Below are positions 17,195-26,170 of a DNA stretch of 64,000 nucleotides, in pieces. Made by a program: the position numbers and the translations under genes. The notes under the pieces were generated by a model. The model was not told the DNA's origin. It saw only the letters and a list, made by a program, of their open reading frames with translations, and ran no database searches. The stretch covers positions 1 to 64,000 of the forward strand of contig CAKSBF010000004.1 in NCBI GenBank assembly GCA_934438075.1, given 5' to 3'. Numbering within the stretch: the stretch's first letter is position 1; the number at the start of each line of letters is the position of its first letter. The stretch comes from an uncultured Clostridia bacterium. Lineage in GTDB: Bacteria > Bacillota > Clostridia > UBA1381 > UBA9506.

Positions 17195-17497
17195 TCAGCT
17201 CATGCTGCAATCAAAGATTACAGCGTCAATCGCGGCAATAATATCCTCAACAGACAGGCGAGCGACGGAAAGGGAGTCCAGGAGAGCGTCCGTTTCCGTT
17301 TCGGTTGCGTCAAGATAACGGAAAGTTATTTTTTGCATTGCATCGGTTAAAATACGCATTTCTTCATCTGTATTTTTGGAACAACGGCGTTCTGCCTCCA
17401 AAAGGTTCATGGTTACGGCTACGGCCTGCTGCTTTGTAAACATTGCATTCTTTGCTTCACGGCGAAATTCGTCAACTTTTTCTAAGGTTCTCATCAT
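17195..17497 (-). CDS. Small helical hypothetical protein
   Basis: A protein of about 100 residues, start ATGATG at 17497 with GGAGG 5 nt upstream. The sequence is charged and probably all-helical (EKVDEFRREAKNAMFTKQQAVAVTMNLLEAERRC, then RILTDAMQKITFRYLDATETETDALLDSL). I do not recognise it. It precedes the DUF6323/DUF6179/dNTPase genes on the same strand and follows DegV, so it may belong to that transcription unit. Confidence 0.7.
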   Translation of the reverse strand: MMRTLEKVDEFRREAKNAMFTKQQAVAVTMNLLEAERRCSKNTDEEMRILTDAMQKITFRYLDATETETDALLDSLSVARLSVEDIIAAIDAVIFDCSMS

Positions 17498-17552
17498 ATT
17501 TTCCTCCAATATTATTAATTTAAGTAACAAATCATTTTATTGCGGGGTTTTA

Positions 17553-18407
17553 TTATTTAATGGTAAAAAATACTGCAATAACGGGTCCGATATGTGTTGC
17601 GATGGTAGGACCGACATCGCGGATTAAAACCTCTTTCGGTGCAAACTTTTCCTCCAGCAGAGCCTTCATTTCTTCTGCCTCCTGCGACATATCGGCATTT
17701 ACGATTAACAGGGTTTTTCCCGTCTGGTCATAGCCGCTTTCTTCTACTTTCTTAACAAGTTTGGAAACGATTTTTTTGCTGCCGCGGATAGTACCAATGG
17801 CCTCCATTAATCCGTTTCTGATTGAAAGCATGGGACGAATATCCAGCACGTTGCCCATTACCAGAGACGCTTTGTTAATTCGGCCGCCTTTTTCCAAATA
17901 TTTTAAGGATTGCGCTGCAACGTAGACATCATAACTATCCATCAGCTCCAATACTGCTTTTTTAATGGCTTCCATATCCTTGCCTTCTTCTGCAAGCTTG
18001 GCCGCATGGATAGCAGCATACGCGATTATATACGCAAATCGCTGCGAGTCTAAAATTTCAATCACTGCTTCCGGATTTTCCTCTAATATCATATTTCTTG
18101 CGAGCTGTGCACTATTATAGGCTCCGGTTGCGCGCGAAGAAATGGTTATCATCAAAATTTCATAACCCTCTGAGGTGTATTTGCGGAAAGTGTTGATCAT
18201 TTCTTCCGTCGCGACTTGTGAAGTGGAGGGGAGTTCTTTACAATTTTTCAACACTTCATAAAATTCTTTAGAGGTGATGTCAATTCCTGTACGATATTCT
18301 TTTCCGTCAATATGCAGAAGGTAGGGCAGAACGTCTATGTTATATTGTTTTGCTTCCTCTGCAGTCAGATCTGAACCGGAATCGGTAATAATTTTTATTT
18401 TTGCCAT
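17553..18407 (-). CDS. DegV family fatty-acid-binding protein
   Basis: A 284-residue DegV protein. The N-terminal KIKIITDSGSDLTAEEAKQYNIDVLPYLLHIDG, the TSQVATEEMINTF and SSRATGAYNSAQLAR loops, and SLKYLEKGGRINKASLVMGNVLDIRPML are all family signatures. DegV/FakB proteins bind fatty acyl chains and present them to the kinase FakA for incorporation into phospholipid. No fakA is nearby. It lies about 45 nt after rodA on the minus strand and probably shares its transcript. Confidence 0.95.
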   Translation of the reverse strand: MAKIKIITDSGSDLTAEEAKQYNIDVLPYLLHIDGKEYRTGIDITSKEFYEVLKNCKELPSTSQVATEEMINTFRKYTSEGYEILMITISSRATGAYNSAQLARNMILEENPEAVIEILDSQRFAYIIAYAAIHAAKLAEEGKDMEAIKKAVLELMDSYDVYVAAQSLKYLEKGGRINKASLVMGNVLDIRPMLSIRNGLMEAIGTIRGSKKIVSKLVKKVEESGYDQTGKTLLIVNADMSQEAEEMKALLEEKFAPKEVLIRDVGPTIATHIGPVIAVFFTIK

Positions 18408-18451
18408 ATGTCATTCTCCTTTTGTCAAGATTATAATATTCATTTTAAAGT

Positions 18452-19579
18452 TTAGCTTCCGAAATTTAACACACGCCTTCGTGTCCAGACGGACAGCACC
18501 AATCCAACCGCCATAAAGTTGGTTAATACCGAAGAGCCGCCGTAGCTGATGAAGGGAAGAGGAATACCGGTAACGGGCATAAGTCCTATGCACATACAAA
18601 TGTTTTCGAAAGTATGGAATAAAAACATTGCAGCAATACCGATACACAGATAGCTTCCCATATCATTTTTTGCTTTTTGTGCGACATAAATACATCGTGC
18701 AATTAAAAGAAGCAATAATCCTAAAATTAATAACGAGCCGATGAATCCAAATTCCTCACCAACGACTCCGTAAATGAAGTCCGTGTTTTTTTCGGGCAGC
18801 ATGCCGAGCTGATTTTGCGGTCCCTGCAAATATCCGCGGCCTGTTACCTGACCCGAGCCGACAGCAATTTTTGACTGCATAACTTGAAAACCTGCACCTG
18901 CCGCATCCCGTTCGGGATTTAAAAAAACCAAAATACGGTTTTTCTGATAAGGTGACAATAAAAACCAAAACAGCGGGAGAGAGGCCACGCCTGCAGCGAT
19001 GGCGCTTAAAACGTACTTATAAGAAATATCCGCTACAAACAACATACACAGAAACATAAACAAAAATACCAATGCAGTTCCCGTATCGTTTTGCAGAATT
19101 ACCAGTCCGAATAATAGTGCAAAATGTAAAAATAACATAAACACTGTTCGGATAGAATTGATGTTTTCTTTTACCTTGGATAAATGAATGGAAAAAGTCA
19201 CAGCAAAGGACAGCTTAACCAATTCAGATGGTTGAATGCCGATTCCGGCAATACGAATCCAACTGTTTGCGCCTGTCTCTTCCTTTCCTTGTCCAAAAAT
19301 TAATACAAAAATCAAAATTACTGCGCTGCCGATATAAATCTGTTTGGCAAAATCAGTATAGCTTTCGTAGTCAATGTTTGCTAATATAAGCATCAGTCCG
19401 ATCCCCAGCATGACGGCAACAATCTGCACAATCATCTGCCGGGTGCCGTTATCAAGACTGCGTGTTGCGGAAAAAATGACAACAATTCCGCAAAGCGCCA
19501 AAATGAGCGCAGTAGAAATTAAAACATAGTCAAGCTTTTGGAGAAAAGCTCTGACAGTACCTTTCTTTTTCATTTTCAT
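18452..19579 (-). CDS. rodA: SEDS-family peptidoglycan glycosyltransferase RodA
   Basis: A 375-residue polytopic membrane protein with about ten transmembrane segments. SEDS landmarks are GANSWIRIAGIGIQPSELVKLSFAV, LQNDTGTALVFLFMF and, near the C-terminus, TGIPLPFISYGGSSVLTNFMAVG. RodA polymerises glycan strands from lipid II during lateral wall growth with a class B PBP. The lack of FtsW-type extensions and the length favour RodA over FtsW or SpoVE, but these cannot be fully separated by eye. It is divergent from the AraC gene, with promoters in the shared intergenic region. Confidence 0.88.
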   Translation of the reverse strand: MKMKKKGTVRAFLQKLDYVLISTALILALCGIVVIFSATRSLDNGTRQMIVQIVAVMLGIGLMLILANIDYESYTDFAKQIYIGSAVILIFVLIFGQGKEETGANSWIRIAGIGIQPSELVKLSFAVTFSIHLSKVKENINSIRTVFMLFLHFALLFGLVILQNDTGTALVFLFMFLCMLFVADISYKYVLSAIAAGVASLPLFWFLLSPYQKNRILVFLNPERDAAGAGFQVMQSKIAVGSGQVTGRGYLQGPQNQLGMLPEKNTDFIYGVVGEEFGFIGSLLILGLLLLLIARCIYVAQKAKNDMGSYLCIGIAAMFLFHTFENICMCIGLMPVTGIPLPFISYGGSSVLTNFMAVGLVLSVWTRRRVLNFGS

Positions 19580-19612
19580 CCTTCCAAACTGTTATTCATT
19601 ATTAATAATTCT

Positions 19613-19641
19613 ATTATAACAGTTATTTGCCAATCGGTAAA
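19613..19641 (-). promoter_or_regulatory. Probable rodA promoter
   Basis: On the minus strand, TTTACC (19641-19636), 17-nt spacer, TATAAT (19618-19613), about 35 nt upstream of the rodA start. Confidence 0.6.
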
Positions 19642-19670
19642 GAAAAAAAACAAAATTCGTAAAATTTTTA

Positions 19671-19699
19671 TAGACTTTTTGTCTTTTTAACGTTATAAT
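19671..19699 (+). promoter_or_regulatory. Probable promoter of AraC-pfl genes
   Basis: TAGACT (19671-19676), 17-nt spacer, TATAAT (19694-19699), followed by the AraC start at 19752. Confidence 0.55.
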
Positions 19700-19751
19700 A
19701 GAATTAAGTCGAAAAAACGACTTTCGTTCATTTTGTGAAAGAGGTGATTTT

Positions 19752-20660
19752 ATGCAATCCGCATCGGGACAGCTGCCAAAGGCTTGGGAAGAGCTGGTAG
19801 ATACCCTGTCGTACATGCCGGCAATTGTAAAAACAATTGAAAAAATACATGATTCCAACTGGTCCATGACGGTGAATCGCCATGACCACTATGAAATGGC
19901 TTATATTAAAAAAGGCACTGCTGTTTATCAGATTGAAGGTATTGATGTCAATATGGCGCCTCATTCGCTTGTGATTATCAAACCGCACCGTGCACATAAA
20001 TTTATCGTTAAGTCGGAGAGCTGTGAATTTATCGTTTTAAGCTTTAAGTTTAAACCTAAAAAGGATGATTTGAGCAGTCATGTGTCATTAAATGATTTTA
20101 TTGAATATGTGGAAGATGATGCAACCGGTGATTTTATTCATTTAAAATTAAATAAAAAGAATGATATTGTGCATGTCATGAACCGGATTCTTCGCGAAAG
20201 AATGAAATATCAGGTTTGGGGCGACTTTTTAAGCTGTCTTTTGATTATGGAGCTTTTTGTTCTTCTTTCAAGAACGCTGAAGCAAGAATGGGAGCAAAGC
20301 GCAAAAAACCGCAATTTAAAGCTGCATGAACTCTTAAATATTGCGAAGGAATATATTGATAATAATTATGCGAAGGAATTGACACTTTCTCAGGTTGCAA
20401 AATATATTTATCTTTCAGACAGCTATTTTGCACATAGTTTTAAGGATAAGTTTGGTATCAGCCCCAAAAGTTATTTGCTGCGAGTACGAATTGAGGCGGC
20501 AAAAGAACTTTTGGAAAACACGGATTCTAAAATTTCTGATGTTGCACTTTCGGTTGGTTTTTCGAGTCAACAGCGCTTTAATGATATTTTCCGTAAAAAT
20601 ACAGGGATGACCCCTTTAAAATACAGACAAAGAAGTAAACAGGAAAGAGTGAACAAATAA
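19752..20660 (+). CDS. AraC-family transcriptional regulator (cupin sensor)
   Basis: A 302-residue protein. The N-terminal cupin domain spans about 40-120 (VNRHDHYEMAYIKKGTAVYQIEGIDVNMAPHSLVIIKPHRAHKF). The C-terminal AraC double HTH spans about 195-295 (YAKELTLSQVAKYIYLSDSYFAHSFKDKFGISPKSYLLRVRIEAAKELL, then VALSVGFSSQQRFNDIFRKNTGMTPLKYR). The cupin usually binds a sugar or related ligand. It ends 24 nt before pflB, so it may be cotranscribed with, or regulate, the formate-lyase genes. AAAGAGGTG precedes the start. Confidence 0.92.
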   Translation: MQSASGQLPKAWEELVDTLSYMPAIVKTIEKIHDSNWSMTVNRHDHYEMAYIKKGTAVYQIEGIDVNMAPHSLVIIKPHRAHKFIVKSESCEFIVLSFKFKPKKDDLSSHVSLNDFIEYVEDDATGDFIHLKLNKKNDIVHVMNRILRERMKYQVWGDFLSCLLIMELFVLLSRTLKQEWEQSAKNRNLKLHELLNIAKEYIDNNYAKELTLSQVAKYIYLSDSYFAHSFKDKFGISPKSYLLRVRIEAAKELLENTDSKISDVALSVGFSSQQRFNDIFRKNTGMTPLKYRQRSKQERVNK

Positions 20661-20683
20661 GACTCCGGGGAGGAAAAAGTAAC

Positions 20684-22912
20684 ATGGCAAATGCATGGAG
20701 AGAATTTAAAACGGGACGTTGGACAGAGACGATAGATGTTCGTGATTTTATTCAGAAAAACTATACGCCTTACAGCGGCGATGAAAGTTTTTTGGCGGCT
20801 CCGACCGAACGCACGAAAGCATTAAATGAAAAGTATGAACAGTTGCGTAAGGCAGAACAGGAGCGGGGTGGGGTACTGGATATTGATACAGAGAACGTAT
20901 CTTCGCTGCTAAACTACAATCCCGGATATTTAGATCAGGATAAAGAAATCATTGTAGGACTGCAAACGGAGCAACCGCTGTGTCGTTCGGTCAATCCGTT
21001 CGGCGGGATTCGTATGGCTCAGCAGGCATGCGAAGCATATGGTTATAAAATGTCAGACCATATTCGCGAGCTTTTTACCTATCGCACGACACATAATGAC
21101 GGCGTATTTCGTGTTTACAGTGATGAAATGCGAAAGGTGCGCCACTATGGTATTATCACGGGACTTCCGGATGCATATGGACGCGGACGTATTATCGGTG
21201 ATTATCGGCGTGTGGCACTTTACGGCGTTGAGCGCTTGATTGAGGAAAAAAGGCGCGATAAGCAGGAATATGGTACGCACATGATGGACGATGAGAATAT
21301 TCGTTTATTGGAAGAACTTTATCGCCAGATTGATTTTCTGGAAAAACTAAAAAAAATGGCAGAGCTTTACGGCTGCGACATTTCTCAACCGGCACAAAAT
21401 GCCAAAGAAGCAGTGCAGTGGACTTATTTTGCTTATCTTGCTACCATTAAGGAACAGAATGGCGCGGCCATGTCTTTGGGACGCACATCAACCTTTTTGG
21501 ATATTTATTTTGAGCGTGATTTAAGGGAAGGAGTCTTAGATGAGACCGGTGCTCAAGAGATTATTGACGACTTTATCTTGAAACTGCGTATGACACGTCA
21601 GCTGCGCACGCCGGAATATAATGAGCTTTTTGCGGGAGATCCGAATTGGGTGACCGAATCAATCGGCGGTGTTGGTGAAGACGGCAGATGCATGGTTACA
21701 AAAAATTCCTATCGATATTTACATACCCTATATAATTTAAATCCCGCTCCTGAGCCGAATATGACAGTTTTGTGGTCACAGAAGCTTCCGGAGCCATTTA
21801 AAAAATATTGTGCAAAGGTATCTGTTGATACGGATTCCATTCAGTATGAAAATGATGATTTGATGCGTGAGCGTTATGGCGATGACTACGCGATTGCATG
21901 CTGTGTTTCTGCTATGAAAATCGGCAAACAAATGCAGTTTTTCGGCGCACGCTGCAATTTTGCAAAGCTTTTGCTGATGTCTTTAAACGGCGGACGGGAC
22001 GAGGTGTCCGGTGCACAGGTTGGTCCGGAGGGAGAGACAGCGGCGGAGGTTCCGCTGGATTATGACACTGTAATGGTGAACTTTAAGAAATATGTGACGT
22101 GGATCAGTCGTTTGTATGTAAATACCATGAACGTGATTCATTATATGCATGATAAATATGCATATGAAAAGATACAAATGGCATTGCATGATACCTCAGT
22201 GGAACGCTTAATGGCTTTTGGTATGGCAGGCTTATCGGTTGCGGCAGATTCCCTGTCAGCAATTAAATATGCTAAAGTAACACCGGTAAAAAATGAGGAA
22301 GGTTTAATTGTTGACTTTAGCGTGGAGGGAGATTTCCCTAAATATGGGAATGATGATGACCGTGCGGATTCCATTGCCAAGGAACTATGCGAGTTATTTA
22401 TCAGCGAACTGCGTAAAACGCCTGCTTACCGCGGTGCAAAGCATACTTTGTCAATTCTTACCATTACTTCAAATGTAATGTATGGTAAAAAGACAGGTGC
22501 TACCCCGGACGGCAGACCGAAGGGGGCAGCGTTTGCTCCGGGGGCAAACCCTATGCATGGACGCGATTCGTCCGGCGCTCTCGCGTCGCTTAATTCGGTT
22601 GCGAAAATCCCGTATGATGCATGTCGCGACGGCATTTCGTGCACCTTTACCATAACGCCGTCTACTATCGGCAAGACGATAGAGGAGCAGAAAGCAAATC
22701 TTGTGAGCGTCATTGACGGATATTTTGCACAGAACGCACACCATTTAAATGTAAACGTATTAAACCGTGAACAATTGATTGATGCGATGGATCATCCGGA
22801 TAAATATCCTAACCTTACAATTCGTGTTTCCGGTTATGCGGTTAATTTTAATTCGCTTAGCCGTAAGCACCAGGAGGAAGTTATTTCGAGGACATTTCAT
22901 GAACGTATGTAA
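20684..22912 (+). CDS. pflB: Formate C-acetyltransferase (pyruvate formate-lyase)
   Basis: A 742-residue glycyl-radical enzyme. The adjacent catalytic cysteines are C406-C407 (YAIACCVSAM). The glycyl radical site is G717 in the C-terminal RVSGYAVNF. FGARCNFAKLLLMSLNGG and GATPDGRPKGAAFAPGANPMHGRD are further PFL signatures. It converts pyruvate and CoA to acetyl-CoA and formate in anaerobic sugar fermentation. Length and motif spacing agree with true PFL rather than glycerol dehydratase. Its end overlaps the activase start by 14 nt. Confidence 0.97.
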   Translation: MANAWREFKTGRWTETIDVRDFIQKNYTPYSGDESFLAAPTERTKALNEKYEQLRKAEQERGGVLDIDTENVSSLLNYNPGYLDQDKEIIVGLQTEQPLCRSVNPFGGIRMAQQACEAYGYKMSDHIRELFTYRTTHNDGVFRVYSDEMRKVRHYGIITGLPDAYGRGRIIGDYRRVALYGVERLIEEKRRDKQEYGTHMMDDENIRLLEELYRQIDFLEKLKKMAELYGCDISQPAQNAKEAVQWTYFAYLATIKEQNGAAMSLGRTSTFLDIYFERDLREGVLDETGAQEIIDDFILKLRMTRQLRTPEYNELFAGDPNWVTESIGGVGEDGRCMVTKNSYRYLHTLYNLNPAPEPNMTVLWSQKLPEPFKKYCAKVSVDTDSIQYENDDLMRERYGDDYAIACCVSAMKIGKQMQFFGARCNFAKLLLMSLNGGRDEVSGAQVGPEGETAAEVPLDYDTVMVNFKKYVTWISRLYVNTMNVIHYMHDKYAYEKIQMALHDTSVERLMAFGMAGLSVAADSLSAIKYAKVTPVKNEEGLIVDFSVEGDFPKYGNDDDRADSIAKELCELFISELRKTPAYRGAKHTLSILTITSNVMYGKKTGATPDGRPKGAAFAPGANPMHGRDSSGALASLNSVAKIPYDACRDGISCTFTITPSTIGKTIEEQKANLVSVIDGYFAQNAHHLNVNVLNREQLIDAMDHPDKYPNLTIRVSGYAVNFNSLSRKHQEEVISRTFHERM

Positions 22913-23624
22913 AAATGGGGAAGAGTATGGTTATGTTCATTCTTTTGAAACCTTAGGCGCTCTTGATGGTCCCGGTATCAGGACGGTTGTTTTTCTGTCA
23001 GGATGTCCTATGCGCTGTGCCTATTGTCATAACCCTGATACATGGCAATATGACGGTGGGACAAAAATGAGTGCAGAAGAGGTCGTGCAAAAGGTTAAAA
23101 GATATAAGACATATTTTGGTAAAGAAGGAGGCATAACGCTTTCGGGCGGTGAACCTCTGATGCAGACAAGGTTTGCTGCGAAAATTTTTGGCTTGTGTCA
23201 TAGAGAAGGAATTTCTACTACACTGGACACCTCCGGCGCAGTGATTGGCGAGACCACGGAATTACTTTTGCAGCAAACGGATTTGGTTATTTTGGATGTA
23301 AAGCATACAGACGCGGAGCACTTTCGGGCGTTGACACAATATCCAATGGAGAATATGTTGGCTTTCGCAGAGTTATGTGTAAGGTTAAACAAGCGCCTTT
23401 GGATTCGTCAGGTAACTGTGCCGCATATTACGGACAGTGAGGAGAACATTTTAAAACTTCGTAGCTTGGCAGAAAAATATCATGCAGAACGTGTAGAGCT
23501 TTTACCGTACCATGAACATGGCGTCTTTAAATGGGATAAACTGGGGATTCCGTACTCTCTTTCCAATACAAAACCGCCGGAAAAATCCGTAATGCAGCAC
23601 TTGAACCGGATATTGCATGAATGA
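22899..23624 (+). CDS. pflA: Pyruvate formate-lyase activating enzyme
   Basis: A 241-residue radical-SAM enzyme from the ATG at 22899. The [4Fe-4S] motif CPMRCAYC has C36, C40 and C43. SFETLGALDGPGIRTVVFLSGC precedes it and GGITLSGGEPLMQ follows, both typical of PFL activases. It abstracts hydrogen from the glycine of PflB to create the radical. The coding regions overlap by 14 nt, so translation is coupled. A longer frame upstream has no ribosome binding site and lies inside pflB. Confidence 0.97.
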   Translation: MNVCKNGEEYGYVHSFETLGALDGPGIRTVVFLSGCPMRCAYCHNPDTWQYDGGTKMSAEEVVQKVKRYKTYFGKEGGITLSGGEPLMQTRFAAKIFGLCHREGISTTLDTSGAVIGETTELLLQQTDLVILDVKHTDAEHFRALTQYPMENMLAFAELCVRLNKRLWIRQVTVPHITDSEENILKLRSLAEKYHAERVELLPYHEHGVFKWDKLGIPYSLSNTKPPEKSVMQHLNRILHE

Positions 23625-23672
23625 TTTTGGCGGAGAAGGTGAGAAAGATGCGGCGTAAGGGGAAGTTATGTT

Positions 23673-24209
23673 GTGCTTGAGCTTTGGGAACAGCGGAAAG
23701 AAGTTAAAAATTTTGCAGTTAAACAAATAGCGAACGCGCTGACATTTTTGCGCATCATATTACCGATTTTGATGATATTTTGCAGAATTTTCTCTGCCGG
23801 ATTTTTAGTCGCTTATTTGCTTTGTGGAATTACTGATGTGTTGGATGGTTTTCTGGCGAGAAGATTATGTACAGAAAGTAATTTTGGCAGTTGTGCGGAT
23901 AGTTTTGCAGATTTGCTGTTTGCGGGCGTATGTGCATGTAAAATGCTGCCAACCCTTGCCCTTCCGGGATGGGTATGGCTGTGGATGGCCTTGACGGCAG
24001 TGATACAATTCATATTTGTGCTAATGTCTTTGGTAAGCAGAAATTTGCAGAAAGAGGTTCATGGCTTTTATAATCGTCTTGCCGGTGCAGCAATCTTCAT
24101 TTGTTTACCGTTTATTTATCATTTTGGAGGTCTATCCCTCGTCCTTTTGTGCCTTGCAATTGTTAGTGCTGCGCTTGCGCAGCGTCTGTTTGCAGCAATA
24201 AAAAAATAG
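23673..24209 (+). CDS. CDP-alcohol phosphatidyltransferase family protein
   Basis: A 178-residue membrane protein with about five transmembrane helices. The CDP-alcohol motif is complete: DVLDGFLARR, then GSCADSFADL, matching D-x2-D-G-x2-A-R-x8-G-x3-D-x3-D. These enzymes join CDP-diacylglycerol to an alcohol such as glycerol-3-phosphate or serine to make phospholipid. The acceptor cannot be read from the motif. GTG at 23673 is supported by an AAGGGGAAG box. A terminator follows immediately. Confidence 0.9.
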   Translation: MLELWEQRKEVKNFAVKQIANALTFLRIILPILMIFCRIFSAGFLVAYLLCGITDVLDGFLARRLCTESNFGSCADSFADLLFAGVCACKMLPTLALPGWVWLWMALTAVIQFIFVLMSLVSRNLQKEVHGFYNRLAGAAIFICLPFIYHFGGLSLVLLCLAIVSAALAQRLFAAIKK

Positions 24210-24257
24210 GGCTGTTGCCAATGTGGAAATATTTTTGCACACTGGTGACAGCCCTTT
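24207..24257. terminator. Bidirectional terminator between convergent genes
   Basis: GGGCTGT (24207-24213) pairs with ACAGCCC (24246-24252), with further pairing of GCCAATGTG against CACACTGGT inside, A-rich on one side and TTTGTGTTT on the other. Confidence 0.8.
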
Positions 24258-24307
24258 GTGTTTGTTCTCTATCTTTCTTTAATGCCTTTTTACAGATACA
24301 TTATCGT

Positions 24308-25207
24308 TTATTTATCTTCTTTTACCAACTCTTTTACGGAAGCGGCCAGTCCGGCGATACCCTGGATCTCTGACGGAATAATTATTTTTGTGGCCTTCCC
24401 ATCGGCAGCTTTTGCAAATGCCTCCAGGCTTTTTAATGCGATTACAGCATCGGACGGGGCAACCTCGTTAATCATGCGAATACCTTCTGCAACAGCCTTC
24501 TGTACGTCAATGATTGCCTGAGCTTCGCCTTCGGCTTCTTTAATATGAGCGATACGCTGTGCCTCGGCGCGTAAAATGGCAGATTCTTTTTCGCCTTCCG
24601 CTACTAAAATGGCAGAACGTTTTTCACCTTCGGCGCGCAGAATAGATTCGCGGCGCTCGCGTTCCGCTTTCATCTGACGTTCCATGGAGTCTTGAATTTC
24701 ACGCGGCGGAAGAATGTTTTTTAATTCCACACGGTTTACTTTAATTCCCCACGGGTCAGTGGCCTCATCTAAAATAGAACGCATTTTAGTGTTGATAATG
24801 TCACGGGAGGTCAATGTTTGGTCAAGTTCCAGCTCACCGATAATGTTACGCAATGTTGTTGCCGTAAGATTTTCAATTGCCGAAAGAGGATGATCAACGC
24901 CATAGGTAAACAATTTCGGATCGGTAATTTGGAAAAACACAACCGTGTCAATTTGCATGGTAACATTATCTTTGGTAATAACCGGCTGCGGTTTAAAATC
25001 TACTACCTGTTCTTTTAAGGAGACCACCTTTGCCACTCGTTCGATAAATGGAATCTTAAAATGCAGTCCGACGCCCCAGGTTTGGCTATAGGCTCCCAAA
25101 CGTTCCATGACATAGCCATTTGCCTGCGGAACAATTTTAATATTACACACCAAAATAAGAATAATTAAGATTACAATTGCAAGAAAAGCATAGATCATAT
25201 CTTTCAC
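24308..25207 (-). CDS. SPFH/stomatin-like membrane protein
   Basis: A 299-residue protein with an N-terminal transmembrane helix (YAFLAIVILIILILVCN). The SPFH domain runs from about 30 (VPQANGYVMERLGAYSQTWGVGLHFKIPFIERV) to 190. An Ala/Glu-rich coiled-coil with repeated AEGEK units then spans about 190-240. This is the QmcA/slipin type, not the HflK/C protease partner type. Such proteins form membrane microdomain scaffolds. The NfeD gene overlaps its start by 4 nt, the canonical pairing. Confidence 0.93.
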   Translation of the reverse strand: MKDMIYAFLAIVILIILILVCNIKIVPQANGYVMERLGAYSQTWGVGLHFKIPFIERVAKVVSLKEQVVDFKPQPVITKDNVTMQIDTVVFFQITDPKLFTYGVDHPLSAIENLTATTLRNIIGELELDQTLTSRDIINTKMRSILDEATDPWGIKVNRVELKNILPPREIQDSMERQMKAERERRESILRAEGEKRSAILVAEGEKESAILRAEAQRIAHIKEAEGEAQAIIDVQKAVAEGIRMINEVAPSDAVIALKSLEAFAKAADGKATKIIIPSEIQGIAGLAASVKELVKEDK

Positions 25208-25668
25208 TCCTTTGTTGATTCTGTTGGTTCTACGATAACCTTTACTCCTTCAATCTCTTTTATGAGAACGGTTTTTCCGGCAGAAATCGGTTCGCCGTCG
25301 GCAGAGCGCGCTGTCCATAACTGTTCCAGCACACGAACCTGACCGGTGGAAAGCAGATTGTCGATGGTCTGTGTTACAACGGCGGTCTGTCCGATAACGC
25401 GGTCAGCGTTTGTCTGTATCGCCCGCTTGTTAATCATCTTTTCCGACAAGGGTTTTGCGGCTAATACCAAAACACCGGATACTGCAACGAAAATGAGCAG
25501 CTGCATCCAAAAAGGGGCGCCAAACAATGCAGAAATCATGGCAAGCACAGCGCCGACTGCAAACCAGATTGAAACCAAGGCTACAGAGAGGGCTTCTGCA
25601 ATAATGAAAAAAATAACCAGTACCAGCCAGAGGATGATGTAAAAATTGGAAAACAGTGTATCAAACAT
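25204..25668 (-). CDS. NfeD family membrane protein
   Basis: A 154-residue protein with three to four transmembrane helices (about 8-85) and a C-terminal OB-fold domain (TNADRVIGQTAVVTQTIDNLLSTGQVRV, then KTVLIKEIEGVKVIVEP). This is the short NfeD form lacking the ClpP-like protease domain. It is coupled to the SPFH gene by a 4-nt overlap. NfeD proteins act with SPFH partners in membrane organisation and quality control. Confidence 0.92.
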   Translation of the reverse strand: MFDTLFSNFYIILWLVLVIFFIIAEALSVALVSIWFAVGAVLAMISALFGAPFWMQLLIFVAVSGVLVLAAKPLSEKMINKRAIQTNADRVIGQTAVVTQTIDNLLSTGQVRVLEQLWTARSADGEPISAGKTVLIKEIEGVKVIVEPTESTKE

Positions 25669-25803
25669 CGGGAATACCTCCTTTGTGTTACTATTTTACC
25701 ATAACCGCAAAAAAAATGCAACGTTTTTTCTGTTTTCGGAGCATGGTATAAATTAAGTGAAATTGCAGAGACTAGTTGTAAAATCGGAGAAGGAGGAATT
25801 GTA

Positions 25804-25983
25804 ATGTCTTGTACTTGTAAAACAGATAAACCGCTTACCGGTGTAGCATGCAGTGTGACAAATTGCGAATATCATGGGGAACATAACGAATGTGATGCTT
25901 CTTCCATTGAAGTTTGTACCTGTGATCCTGTTCAGCAGTGCGGAGTGCAATGTAAAACTTTTAAGCCGAAAGCAGGCAGATAA
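25804..25983 (+). CDS. DUF1540 small Cys-rich protein
   Basis: A 59-residue protein with an ideal AAGGAGG box. It has eight Cys: MSCTCKTDKPLTGVACSVTN, then CEYHGEHNECDASSIEVCTC and CGVQCKTFKP. The C-x5-C-x-Y and C-x-A-x2-I-x-V pattern is the DUF1540 domain, widespread in spore-forming Clostridia and presumed metal-binding. It stands alone, flanked by a terminator, and has no assigned function. Confidence 0.88.
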   Translation: MSCTCKTDKPLTGVACSVTNCEYHGEHNECDASSIEVCTCDPVQQCGVQCKTFKPKAGR

Positions 25984-25986
25984 TTT

Positions 25987-26022
25987 AAAAATCCGCAAAA
26001 AAGCATTTTTTGCGGATTTTTA
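25987..26022 (+). terminator. Terminator after DUF1540 gene
   Basis: AAATCCGCAAAAAA pairs with TTTTTTGCGGATTT around a GCA loop and is followed by TTAATT. Confidence 0.88.
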
Positions 26023-26170
26023 ATTGTGTTCTAAAGATTATTATACGCGGTATAAGCAATTTCATGATACATATTTAAAAAATTTTATGTTTTCTTATTG
26101 CATTTTTCATCCAAATTTGTTATGATTAATCAGTATGATTGTTGCACAATGCTTGGAAAGGGTGAATAAT

